Assembly: GCF_014646375.1 (NCBI RefSeq) | Contig: NZ_BMNI01000004.1 | Location: 1 to 64,000, forward strand | Source: Nocardioides phosphati | GTDB lineage: Bacteria; Actinomycetota; Actinomycetes; Propionibacteriales; Nocardioidaceae | Length of the DNA stretch: 64,000 bases | Reading direction: 5' to 3' | Shown here: in pieces, positions 8,774 through 15,477 of the stretch | Numbering within the stretch: position 1 is the stretch's first letter | Layout: each line of letters begins with the position of its first letter | The notes under the pieces: model-generated | What the model saw: only the letters and a program-made list of their open reading frames with translations | What the model was told of the DNA's origin: nothing | Database searches by the model: none | Translations under genes and position numbers: made by a program

Positions 8774-9427
8774 ATCACTGCACCGATCAACACTGCGAGC
8801 TGGACGTACGCCGAGGAGTTCGTGGGCGAGGACGACGTCCTCCGCGCTGCGCGCGAGCGTGCCCAGGAGGTCGGCGTCGTGCCGATCGGCTCCGGCGTGG
8901 GCGCCGCACTCCGCTTCCTGGCCGCCGTGCTCGACGCACGCGCGGCCGTCGAGATCGGCACCGGTACCGGCGTCTCCGGCCTCTGGCTGCTGCGTGGCAT
9001 GCGCTCCGACGGCGTGCTCACCACGGTCGACGTCGAGGCCGAGCACCAGCGGCTCGCCAAGAAGACGTTCGCCGAGGCCGGCATCGCGTCCAACCGCGCG
9101 CGCACGATCCCGGGCTCCGCGCTCGACGTGCTCCCGCGCCTGACCGACGGCCACTACGACATCGTCTTCTGCGACGGCGACAAGCGCGAGTACGCGGCGT
9201 ACCTCAAGGAGGCGCTGCGCCTGCTGCGTCCCGGCGGCGTCGTCTGCTTCGACAACGCGCTCTGGCACGACCGGGTCGCCGACCCGGCCCAGCGTGACGA
9301 CGAGACGGTCTCGATCCGCGACCTCGGCCGCGCGATCGCCGAGAACGACGACCTCGTGCCGGTCCTGCTGCCGGTCGGCGACGGGCTGCTCTGCGCCAAG
9401 AAGATCTGGGCGCCTGAAGCGGACTGA
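8774..9427 (+). CDS. SAM-dependent O-methyltransferase (Rv1220c-like), probable ATC start
   Basis: 217 aa class I methyltransferase: SAM-binding VEIGTGTGVSGLWLL, then DIVFCDGDKREYAAYL and GGVVCFDNALWHDRV of the metal-dependent catechol-type O-methyltransferase family. Relatives start at (M)xAPINxASWTYAEEFV. Here that position is ATC (8774), with GAGGAGG (8762-8768) 5 nt upstream. The nearest ordinary in-frame start is GTG at 8723, which would add 17 residues and lie before the ribosome site. A possible -10 TAGGGT is at 8740-8745. Substrate unknown. Confidence 0.85.
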   Translation: MTAPINTASWTYAEEFVGEDDVLRAARERAQEVGVVPIGSGVGAALRFLAAVLDARAAVEIGTGTGVSGLWLLRGMRSDGVLTTVDVEAEHQRLAKKTFAEAGIASNRARTIPGSALDVLPRLTDGHYDIVFCDGDKREYAAYLKEALRLLRPGGVVCFDNALWHDRVADPAQRDDETVSIRDLGRAIAENDDLVPVLLPVGDGLLCAKKIWAPEAD

Positions 9428-9449
9428 CCAGCTGAAGCGGACTGACCAG
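9414..9449 (+). repeat. 18-bp tandem duplication across the methyltransferase stop codon
   Basis: The 18-mer ctgaagcggactgaccag occurs twice head to tail (9414-9431, 9432-9449). The first copy contains the stop codon, the second repeats it out of use. It looks like a recent slippage duplication. Confidence 0.9.
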
Positions 9450-9456
9450 ACAGACC

Positions 9457-9487
9457 AAGGCCGCGCTCCCGACGGGAGCGCGGCCTT
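9457..9487. terminator. Perfect hairpin terminator after the methyltransferase
   Basis: Inverted repeat with 14-bp perfect arms (9457-9470 and 9474-9487) and a 3-nt loop, ending CCTTCGTT. It lies between convergent genes (stops at 9427 and 9502) and may work in both directions. Confidence 0.85.
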
Positions 9488-9501
9488 CGTTGCGTCTGGC
9501 G

Positions 9502-9849
9502 TCAGAAGCGGGCGTACGTCGCGAAGCCGGCTGCGCCCTCGGCGATGGCGACGACCTCGCACGCCTCGATCAGGAGCGGACCGGCGCCGGTCAGCTCCGA
9601 GACCGGGGTCTTGTCGGCGACGGGCGTGAACTCCGCCTGGAACGCCGCGCGCGCAGCGTCGTCCTCGAAGACGTAGCACCCCTCGAACCACTGGCCCGGC
9701 ACCATGCGCCAGGTCTTGAAGCGCAGGCCGGGCTTGCCGGTGAAGCGCGCGTGGGACGGGTCCTCGACGTACGCGCGGAGGCGCTCGGCGATGTCGTCGG
9801 GCGCGTCGGCCAGGGACCAGCGGACGGTGAGGCCGTTGAGGTTGCTCAT
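9502..9849 (-). CDS. Putative YdhR-like monooxygenase-fold protein
   Basis: 115 aa, soluble. The pattern RFTGKPGLRFKTWRMVPGQ, then FEGCYVFEDDAARAAF, resembles YdhR/ABM dimeric alpha-beta barrel proteins (F..PGL..K.W......GG.Y.F.D...A). The substrate cannot be told. The ATG overlaps the pepA stop by 4 bp, so it is the last gene of a DUF3117-pepA transcript. Confidence 0.55.
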   Translation of the reverse strand: MSNLNGLTVRWSLADAPDDIAERLRAYVEDPSHARFTGKPGLRFKTWRMVPGQWFEGCYVFEDDAARAAFQAEFTPVADKTPVSELTGAGPLLIEACEVVAIAEGAAGFATYARF

Positions 9850-11381
9850 GAGGGGATCCCTTCGAGGGGGTCGGCCTGCTCCAGCCAGTGGAGCAGGAGC
9901 CGGGCGCCGAAGCCGCTGGGGCCGGTCGTCCAGACGCCGTCGTCAGCCGTCGTGTCGCCCACGGGCGCCACGTCGAGGTGGGCCCACGGCAGGCCGTCGG
10001 TGAAGTGCTGGAGGAAGAGGGCGGCCGTGATCGCTCCCGGCCCACCGGCCGCGTTGTCGGAGTCGGCGATCTTGGAGGAGAGCCGCTCCTCGTAGGCGTC
10101 GGCCAGGGGCAGGCGCCAGAGCCGCTCCCCCGCTGTCTCGCCGGCCTCGGTGATGCGCGTGGCCAGGACGTCGTCGGTCGCGAAGAGCGCACCGGTCTTG
10201 AGGCCGAGCGCCACCTTGGCGGCGCCGGTGAGTGTGGCGACGTCGACGAGGGCGTCGGGCTTGAGCTCCGCCGCGGCGTACGCGAGGGCGTCGGCGAGGA
10301 CGAGCCGGCCCTCGGCGTCGGTGTTGGTCACCTCGGTGGTGCGGCCGCCGTAGTGCGTGATGACGTCGCCCGGACGGTACGACGAGCCGGAAACGGCGTT
10401 CTCCGCAGCGGCGACGAGGCCGGTCACGCGGATCGGGCAGTCGACGGCGGCGAGCGCAGCCATCGTGGCCAGGACGACCGCGCCGCCGGTCATGTCGCGC
10501 TTCATCGTGACCATCGACTCGGCCGGCTTGATGGAGAGACCGCCGGAGTCGAAGGTGATGCCCTTGCCGACGAGCACGAGGTGCGGGGTGCGGCGCTTCG
10601 CCTTCGGGGGCGTGTAGGTGAGCCGGATCAGGCGCGGCGGGGTCGCGGAGGCCTGGCCGACGGCGATCAGGCCACCGAAGCCGCCGTCGCGGAGCTGGAC
10701 CTCGTCGAGGACCTCGATCTCGAGCCCGGACTCGCGGGCCCAGAGCTCGGCCTGCCGGGCAAGCCAGGCCGGGTTCTTGAGGTTGGAGGGCGTCGTCGCG
10801 AGCGCGCGCGAGCGCCAGCCGGCGAGCGCAATCGTGGCCGCACGGTCGACGACCGGCTGCCGGCCGGGGTCGGTCGCGAGGACCACCTCGCCGACGGGCT
10901 GCGCGGTCGCGCCCCCGGAGCGCCAGTGGAACTCGAAGGAGCCCAAGGAGAGCCCCTCGACCAGGGCACGCAGGGCCGTGTCGTCGGCGAGCGCGGCGAG
11001 GCCGACGTGGACGCGTGACCGGTCCTTCGCCGCGCGGGCGATCGCAGCACCGGCGTCGCGGAAGTCGCGTGCACGCGCCTCGCCGAGGCCGGTGAGCAGG
11101 ACCGCCCCGCCGCCGGGCAGGGCGTGGAGCGTGACCTCGCCGACCGCACCGGTGGCGCGATGGAGCGCGAGGACCTCGAGGAGGTCGACGCCGAGCGCGT
11201 CAGAGAGCTCGGCGCCGCCGGGCCCGAGGACGGGACCATCGGTCACGTCCTCACCCGGAAGCACCGCGAGCGCCACGAGGGCGCCCGCGGGCAGCTGGCC
11301 GGCGGCGTACTCCTCGAGCACGAACGCCGGGGGCGTGACCTGGCCGGGCAGCCCGACCAGGTCGGTCGCAGAGACCTTCAC
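9846..11381 (-). CDS. pepA: Leucyl (M17) aminopeptidase
   Basis: 511 aa, the usual length for family M17. The C-terminal catalytic domain carries VGKGITFDSGGLSIKP and the family signature NTDAEGRLVLADALAYA, which hold the two-metal site. It is a cytosolic hexameric enzyme that trims N-terminal residues from peptides. GTG at 11381 is preferred: it follows the DUF3117 stop by 2 bp and matches the N-terminus of the family. The frame is open further upstream only because it overlaps that gene. Confidence 0.93.
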   Translation of the reverse strand: MKVSATDLVGLPGQVTPPAFVLEEYAAGQLPAGALVALAVLPGEDVTDGPVLGPGGAELSDALGVDLLEVLALHRATGAVGEVTLHALPGGGAVLLTGLGEARARDFRDAGAAIARAAKDRSRVHVGLAALADDTALRALVEGLSLGSFEFHWRSGGATAQPVGEVVLATDPGRQPVVDRAATIALAGWRSRALATTPSNLKNPAWLARQAELWARESGLEIEVLDEVQLRDGGFGGLIAVGQASATPPRLIRLTYTPPKAKRRTPHLVLVGKGITFDSGGLSIKPAESMVTMKRDMTGGAVVLATMAALAAVDCPIRVTGLVAAAENAVSGSSYRPGDVITHYGGRTTEVTNTDAEGRLVLADALAYAAAELKPDALVDVATLTGAAKVALGLKTGALFATDDVLATRITEAGETAGERLWRLPLADAYEERLSSKIADSDNAAGGPGAITAALFLQHFTDGLPWAHLDVAPVGDTTADDGVWTTGPSGFGARLLLHWLEQADPLEGIPS

Positions 11382-11383
11382 GG

Positions 11384-11551
11384 TCAGCCGACGACGTCCT
11401 TGAGTGCGTCGCCGAGGGCACGGGCCTCGTCGGCGTTGAGCTCGACCACCAGACGGCCGCCACCCTCGAGGGGAACGCGCATGACGATGCCGCGACCCTC
11501 CTTGGTGACCTCGAGCGGACCGTCGCCGGTGCGGGGCTTCATTGCCGCCAT
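11384..11551 (-). CDS. DUF3117 protein (55 aa), Rv1211-like
   Basis: A 55-residue protein starting MAAMKPRTGDGPLEVTKEGR and ending ALGDALKDVVG, nearly identical to the actinobacterial DUF3117 family. GGAAGAGG lies about 7 nt upstream of the ATG at 11551, which favours it over an in-frame ATG 42 nt earlier. It leads the pepA operon. The family is nearly universal in actinobacteria and of unknown function. A GATAAT hexamer near 11620 on the minus strand may be its -10. Confidence 0.9.
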   Translation of the reverse strand: MAAMKPRTGDGPLEVTKEGRGIVMRVPLEGGGRLVVELNADEARALGDALKDVVG

Positions 11552-11666
11552 CCGCGACACCTCTTCCTTGATCTGCAACGTGTGACAAGGCACCGAAGAA
11601 CGGCACCGGAGTGACCATTATCCCAGATGGATAAGGGAGTTCTGCACGTCGGGCCCGGTCGGAGCG

Positions 11667-12098
11667 TCAGACAGCAGTGACGAGGTAGGCCCAGGTGAAG
11701 AAGAGGACCAGGACCAGCAGACCCCCGTGGGCCAGGATCGAGAGCCACGGACCACGGCTCCACGAGTCCTCGAGGACGGGCTGGGCGGCCCGCTTGCCGC
11801 GCGGACGGATCCAGCGCGCGAGGATCATCAGGCCGGTGACCGCAGTGATCCACAGCATCGCCAGCGACACCACGCCCACGATCGGGTTGCCCTTGTGCTC
11901 CGAGCCGATGCCGGTGAGCAGGAAGCCGATCCAGGTCGCGCCGGCGAGCAGGCCGACGACGGTGTGCACGTTGAGCACGCGCGGGGAGATCTCGAGGCGC
12001 CCCGACTTCGACTGTGGACCAGCGAGGCGGAGCCGGGTCAGGATCACCACGACGCCCGGGAGCGGGGTCAGGAGATAGACGAGGAGCGCGGTCGACAC
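11667..12098 (-). CDS. Four-helix membrane protein, unknown function
   Basis: 143 aa with about four hydrophobic helices (roughly 3-20, 43-64, 74-95 and 122-142). The loop RPRGKRAAQPVLEDSWSRG is cytosolic by the positive-inside rule. It starts at GTG 12098, 14 bp after the DivIVA-like gene stop, so it may be the last gene of the dapE transcript. No family recognised. Confidence 0.65.
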   Translation of the reverse strand: MSTALLVYLLTPLPGVVVILTRLRLAGPQSKSGRLEISPRVLNVHTVVGLLAGATWIGFLLTGIGSEHKGNPIVGVVSLAMLWITAVTGLMILARWIRPRGKRAAQPVLEDSWSRGPWLSILAHGGLLVLVLFFTWAYLVTAV

Positions 12099-12112
12099 GC
12101 CGCGAGTCTGCC

Positions 12113-12379
12113 CTATCCGGCCGGGTTCGTCTCGTCAGCGCCCTCGAGCTGGGTCGCGAGTCGCTCCAGGAGCGCGTCGACCTCGGCCATCCGGTAGCCG
12201 CGCAGCACCATGCCGAAGCGCGCGCTGCGCAGGTGCTCGGCGCCGAGCGGTCCGGTCGGCGGGACGCCGACGTCGGGCCGGTCGTCGTACGCCGGGGCGA
12301 GGGGCTCGCCGTGACCGGCCGCGACCAGCGCCACCCCGCCGAGGGCGAGAACGACGAGGATCGCGAAGAGCCACATCAT
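12113..12379 (-). CDS. Small membrane protein with one DivIVA-like motif
   Basis: 88 aa: a transmembrane segment at residues 3-21, a short linker, then SARFGMVLRGYRMAEVDALL (about 52-71), which matches the N-terminal DivIVA/Wag31 motif (F....RGYD..EVD.FL). DivIVA binds curved membrane at poles and septa. The ATG overlaps the upstream stop by 4 bp (ATGA). Position beside a LOG enzyme and dapE recalls Rv1209 in M. tuberculosis. Confidence 0.75.
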   Translation of the reverse strand: MMWLFAILVVLALGGVALVAAGHGEPLAPAYDDRPDVGVPPTGPLGAEHLRSARFGMVLRGYRMAEVDALLERLATQLEGADETNPAG

Positions 12380-13134
12380 GCGTGCTCGGCCTCGCGGATG
12401 CGGCGGGCCTCGACCATGAGCCCGACGGCCTCGTCGATCGAGTCGGTCAGCGTGATCAGGTCGAGGTCCGTGGCGGAGATCTTGCCGTCGCCGAGCATCG
12501 TCTCGCGCATCCAGTCGAGCATGCCCTGCCAGTAGGCCTTGCCGACGAGGACGATCGGGAAGACGGTCTTCTTGCCGGTCTGCACGAGCGTGAGCGCCTC
12601 GAAGAGCTCGTCGAGGGTGCCGATGCCGCCGGGCAGGGCGATGAAGCCCTGGGAGTACTTCACGAACATCGTCTTGCGGGCGAAGAAGTACCGGAAGTTG
12701 ATGCCCATGTCGACCCACGTGTTGAGACCGGTCTCGAAGGGCAGCTCGATGCCGAGGCCGACGCTCACGCCGCCGGCTTCGCTGGCGCCCTTGTTGGCGG
12801 CCTCCATCGTGCCGGGGCCGCCACCGGTGATGACGGCGAAGCCCGCCCGGGCCAGCTTGCCGCCGCACTCCTCGGCCTGCGCGTAGTGCGGGTGGTCGGA
12901 CAGCGTGCGGGCGGAGCCGAAGACCGCGATCGCCGGGCCGAGCTCGGCCAGCGAGCCGAACCCCTCGACGAACTCCGCCTGGATGCGCAGGACCCGCCAG
13001 GGATCGGTGTGGACCCAGTCGCTCGGTCCACGCGAGTCGAGCAGGCGCTGGTCGGTGGTCGAGTGCTCGAGCTGGCTCCGGCGCAGCCGCACCGGGCCCT
13101 TCTGCATCTCGTGCTGCGGCTTGGCCTCGGTCAC
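12376..13134 (-). CDS. LOG-family Rossmann protein (TIGR00730, cytokinin-activating type)
   Basis: 252 aa. The nucleotide site is shown by AVFGSART, VITGGGPGTMEAANKG and the family signature LPGGIGTLDELFEAL. Known LOG proteins hydrolyse nucleoside 5'-monophosphates to free base and ribose phosphate; the bacterial role is often unclear. It sits between dapE and the DivIVA-like gene with 4-bp overlaps on both sides, a linkage shared with mycobacteria (Rv1205 region). Confidence 0.9.
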   Translation of the reverse strand: MTEAKPQHEMQKGPVRLRRSQLEHSTTDQRLLDSRGPSDWVHTDPWRVLRIQAEFVEGFGSLAELGPAIAVFGSARTLSDHPHYAQAEECGGKLARAGFAVITGGGPGTMEAANKGASEAGGVSVGLGIELPFETGLNTWVDMGINFRYFFARKTMFVKYSQGFIALPGGIGTLDELFEALTLVQTGKKTVFPIVLVGKAYWQGMLDWMRETMLGDGKISATDLDLITLTDSIDEAVGLMVEARRIREAEHA

Positions 13135-14222
13135 TGCTCCTCCTCACTCAGCCAGGCGACGAGCTGCTGCTCGCACCGGATGATCTCCTCGACGTGCACG
13201 TGCTCCTCGGCCTTGTGGGCCAGGAGCGGATCGCCGGGCCCGAAGTTCACCGCGGGCACGCCCAGCGCGCTGAAGCGGGAGACGTCGGTCCAGCCGAACT
13301 TCGGCGCGGGAGTGCCGCCGACCGCCTCGAGGAACGCCTTCGCGGCGGGTCGCGTCAGGCCCGGGAGCGCTCCCGGGCTGGAGTCGGTCACCTTCACGGC
13401 GTAGCCGTCGAAGAAGTCGCGCAGGAACGCCTCGGCCTCGGCCTCGCTGCGGTCGGGAGCGAAGCGGTAGTTGACGGTGAGAGTGCAGGCGTCGGGCAGG
13501 ACGTTGCCGGCGACCCCGCCGCTGATGAAGACGGCGTTGAGGCCCTCGTGGTACTCCAGCCCGTCGATCAGGGGCTTGCGCGGCTCGTAGGCGTTGAGCC
13601 GGGCGAGCAACTCCCCGGCCTCGTGGATCGCGTTGACGCCCATCCAGGCGCGGGCCGTGTGCGCGCGCTCGCCGGTTGTGGTGACCTCGACCCGCATGGT
13701 GCCCTGGCAGCCGGCCTCGACGCTGGCGTTGGACGGCTCCATGAGGATCGCGAAGTCCGCCTCGAGCAGCTGCGGGTGGCTCTGTCCGAGCTTGCCGAGC
13801 CCGTTGTGGACCGCGGCGATCTCCTCGGCGTCGTAGAACACGTAGGTGACGTCGCGGTTGCTCGTCGCGAGAGTGGCGGCGAGCCGGAGACCGACCGCCA
13901 CGCCCCCCTTCATGTCGACGCTGCCGAGGCCGTGCAGGACACCGTCCTCGAGACGGCCGGGCAGGTTGCCGTTCTCCGGCACCGTGTCGAGGTGGCCGGC
14001 GATGACGACGCGCTCCGGCCTTCCCTGCGTGGTGCGGGCGACGACGGTGTTGCCGACCCGCGTGACCTCGAGGTGGGACTGCTCGCGCAGCACCGTCTCC
14101 ACGGCGTCGGCGAGCGGTGCCTCGTGGAGGCTCTCGGACGGGAAGTCGACGAGTTGGCGGGTCAGCTCCACGACGTCGGCGGTGAGGTCGAGGCCGGCGC
14201 CCTGAGCCTGGGGAACGGTCAT
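13131..14222 (-). CDS. dapE: Succinyl-diaminopimelate desuccinylase
   Basis: 363 aa from ATG 14222. M20 metallopeptidase with the metal ligands visible in GHLDTVPENG, GSVDMKGG, YDAEEIA and the C-terminal HKAEEHVHV. It releases LL-diaminopimelate and succinate in the lysine and peptidoglycan precursor pathway. dapD (19827) and dapC (22820) lie nearby, completing the succinylase branch. An in-frame start 39 nt upstream (14261) is less likely, as the extra residues do not match the family. Confidence 0.93.
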   Translation of the reverse strand: MTVPQAQGAGLDLTADVVELTRQLVDFPSESLHEAPLADAVETVLREQSHLEVTRVGNTVVARTTQGRPERVVIAGHLDTVPENGNLPGRLEDGVLHGLGSVDMKGGVAVGLRLAATLATSNRDVTYVFYDAEEIAAVHNGLGKLGQSHPQLLEADFAILMEPSNASVEAGCQGTMRVEVTTTGERAHTARAWMGVNAIHEAGELLARLNAYEPRKPLIDGLEYHEGLNAVFISGGVAGNVLPDACTLTVNYRFAPDRSEAEAEAFLRDFFDGYAVKVTDSSPGALPGLTRPAAKAFLEAVGGTPAPKFGWTDVSRFSALGVPAVNFGPGDPLLAHKAEEHVHVEEIIRCEQQLVAWLSEEEQ

Positions 14223-14270
14223 GCGCCCATCCAAGCAGGTGGAGCCACGCGGGCCCGGCACGCCCGCGGC

Positions 14271-14305
14271 GTACGCCGGCGCCCACGTCGCGGGCGCCGG
14301 CGTAC
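14271..14305 (-). terminator. Perfect hairpin terminator after the TauD-type gene
   Basis: Arms of 14 bp (14271-14284 and 14292-14305), perfect, with a 7-nt loop, starting 8 nt downstream of the dioxygenase stop on the minus strand. No long T run follows, as is usual in this GC range. Confidence 0.75.
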
Positions 14306-14312
14306 GGGTGGG

Positions 14313-15221
14313 TCAGGCGGCTGCCGCGTCCGAGGTCTCGGGGACCGGGGTGTAGTGGCTGGCGTCGCCGGTGATCGACTGGCTGCGGCCGCCGTCGACC
14401 GCGACCGGGACGTCGCCGGCGACGGTGATCCGGGCGAGCTTGCGCGGCTGGCTGTCGTAGTTGTCGATCGCGTAGTGCTGCGTGATGCGGTTGTCGAAGA
14501 CGAGGACCTGGCCGGGCTTCCACGACCAGCGCAGGATGTGCTCCGGCTTGGTCACGTGCGCCTGCAGGAGCCGGATGACGTCGCGCGACTCGGTCTCGGA
14601 GAGCCCGTGGATGCGCCGGGTGAAGCCACCGATGAAGAGGCCCTTCTCCCCCGTCTCGGGGTGCACGCGGACGACCGGGTGGAGGCTCTCGTAGACGGTG
14701 GACTGGAAGACGTCGCGGTACTCCTTCTGCCGCGGGGTGTCCTCCTCGGCGCGGGCGTAGTCGTAGACGTTGGTGTGCACCGCCCACAGCTGCTCAGCCC
14801 ACGCCTTCAGCGGCTCCGGGAGACTGTTGTACGCCGCGGCGGTGCTCGCGATCAGCGTCTCCCCGCCGTACGGCGGGATGGTGATGCTGCGCAGCGTGCT
14901 GATCGCGGGCGGGTTGACCACGAAGGTGACGTCGGTGTGCCAGACGTTGGCGGTGCCGCGCTCGCTGTCGACGTCGAGAATGTTGGGCGCGCCGTCGACG
15001 CCGGGCACGGTCGGGTGGGCGGTGGTCAGGTCGCCGAAGTGGCCGGCGAAGCGGGCCTGTCCGTCAGCGTCGAGCCGCGGGGCGTCGAGGACGATCGCCT
15101 TGTGCTCGAGCAGCGCGGCGCGCAGCTCGGCAATGGTGGCCGCGTCGAGGTCGGCGGACGGGTCGACGCCGCTGACGCGCGCGCCGATGTGGGCGGTGAT
15201 CTTCTGGATGTCGAGGGACAT
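14313..15221 (-). CDS. TauD/TfdA-family Fe(II)/2-oxoglutarate dioxygenase
   Basis: 302 aa. The iron site is visible as H-x-D in VWHTDVTF and the distal His in RITQHYAIDNY; the 2-oxoglutarate-binding Arg is in RKLARITVAG. PPYGGETLIAST and the length fit the taurine/alkylsulfate branch (TauD, AtsK), which frees sulfite or sulfate from organosulfur compounds. The ATG at 15221 has AGGAG 7-8 nt upstream. A 24-codon leader of the sulfur-linked actinobacterial type precedes it, which supports a role in sulfur supply. Exact substrate unknown. It ends at a perfect hairpin. Confidence 0.85.
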   Translation of the reverse strand: MSLDIQKITAHIGARVSGVDPSADLDAATIAELRAALLEHKAIVLDAPRLDADGQARFAGHFGDLTTAHPTVPGVDGAPNILDVDSERGTANVWHTDVTFVVNPPAISTLRSITIPPYGGETLIASTAAAYNSLPEPLKAWAEQLWAVHTNVYDYARAEEDTPRQKEYRDVFQSTVYESLHPVVRVHPETGEKGLFIGGFTRRIHGLSETESRDVIRLLQAHVTKPEHILRWSWKPGQVLVFDNRITQHYAIDNYDSQPRKLARITVAGDVPVAVDGGRSQSITGDASHYTPVPETSDAAAA

Positions 15222-15262
15222 GGTTGCTCCTGGTGCTGGTGGGTGATCGGGCGGGTGCGGGA

Positions 15263-15337
15263 TCAGCGACACAGCGCGGCTTCGGTGCGCATCAGGTCGA
15301 TGTGCACGCGCCGCGTCAGGAGGGGCTCGACGTTCAT
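15263..15337 (-). CDS. Putative 24-aa leader peptide (RRVHIDLMR...CR type)
   Basis: A 24-codon frame, ATG 15337 to TGA 15263, encoding a peptide whose core RRVHIDLMRTEAALCR matches the actinobacterial leader-peptide family (R-x-VDL-x-R-x-x-x-A-x-CR). From memory that family sits upstream of sulfur, cysteine or sulfonate genes. A TAGATT box ends 8 nt before the ATG, so the mRNA is probably leaderless. The stop lies 41 nt before the dioxygenase start. The penultimate Cys codon (TGT) may sense cysteinyl-tRNA supply. The regulation itself is inference. Confidence 0.75.
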   Translation of the reverse strand: MNVEPLLTRRVHIDLMRTEAALCR

Positions 15338-15345
15338 AGTCGAGG

Positions 15346-15375
15346 AATCTAGTTGCTTTTGTTGTATTACTGCAA
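15346..15375 (-). promoter_or_regulatory. Promoter of the leader peptide / dioxygenase transcript
   Basis: On the minus strand TTGCAG (15375-15370), an 18-bp AT-rich spacer, then TAGATT (15351-15346). The -10 box ends 8 nt before the leader ATG. The AT-rich patch stands out from the GC-rich surroundings. Confidence 0.6.
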
Positions 15376-15394
15376 ACGGCGCCGTCGGAAACGC

Positions 15395-15467
15395 CGCGAC
15401 GGCAGACCTTGCGTGGACGTCCACGCAAGATCTGCCGTCTCGCTGCTCCAGATGTGCCGTCTCGGCG
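15395..15467. repeat. Intergenic palindromic repeat cluster (site 1) with terminator-like hairpin
   Basis: Between the ileS stop and the dioxygenase promoter. A near-perfect inverted repeat (15398-15418 / 15419-15439, 20 of 21 bp) has a 22-bp perfect palindrome at its centre (15408-15429) and could terminate ileS. Around it lie copies of a motif also found at 54.2 kb: gatctgccgtctcg (15429-15442) and gatgtgccgtctcggcg (15451-15467). Confidence 0.7.
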
Positions 15468-15477
15468 CGGGGTGGTC

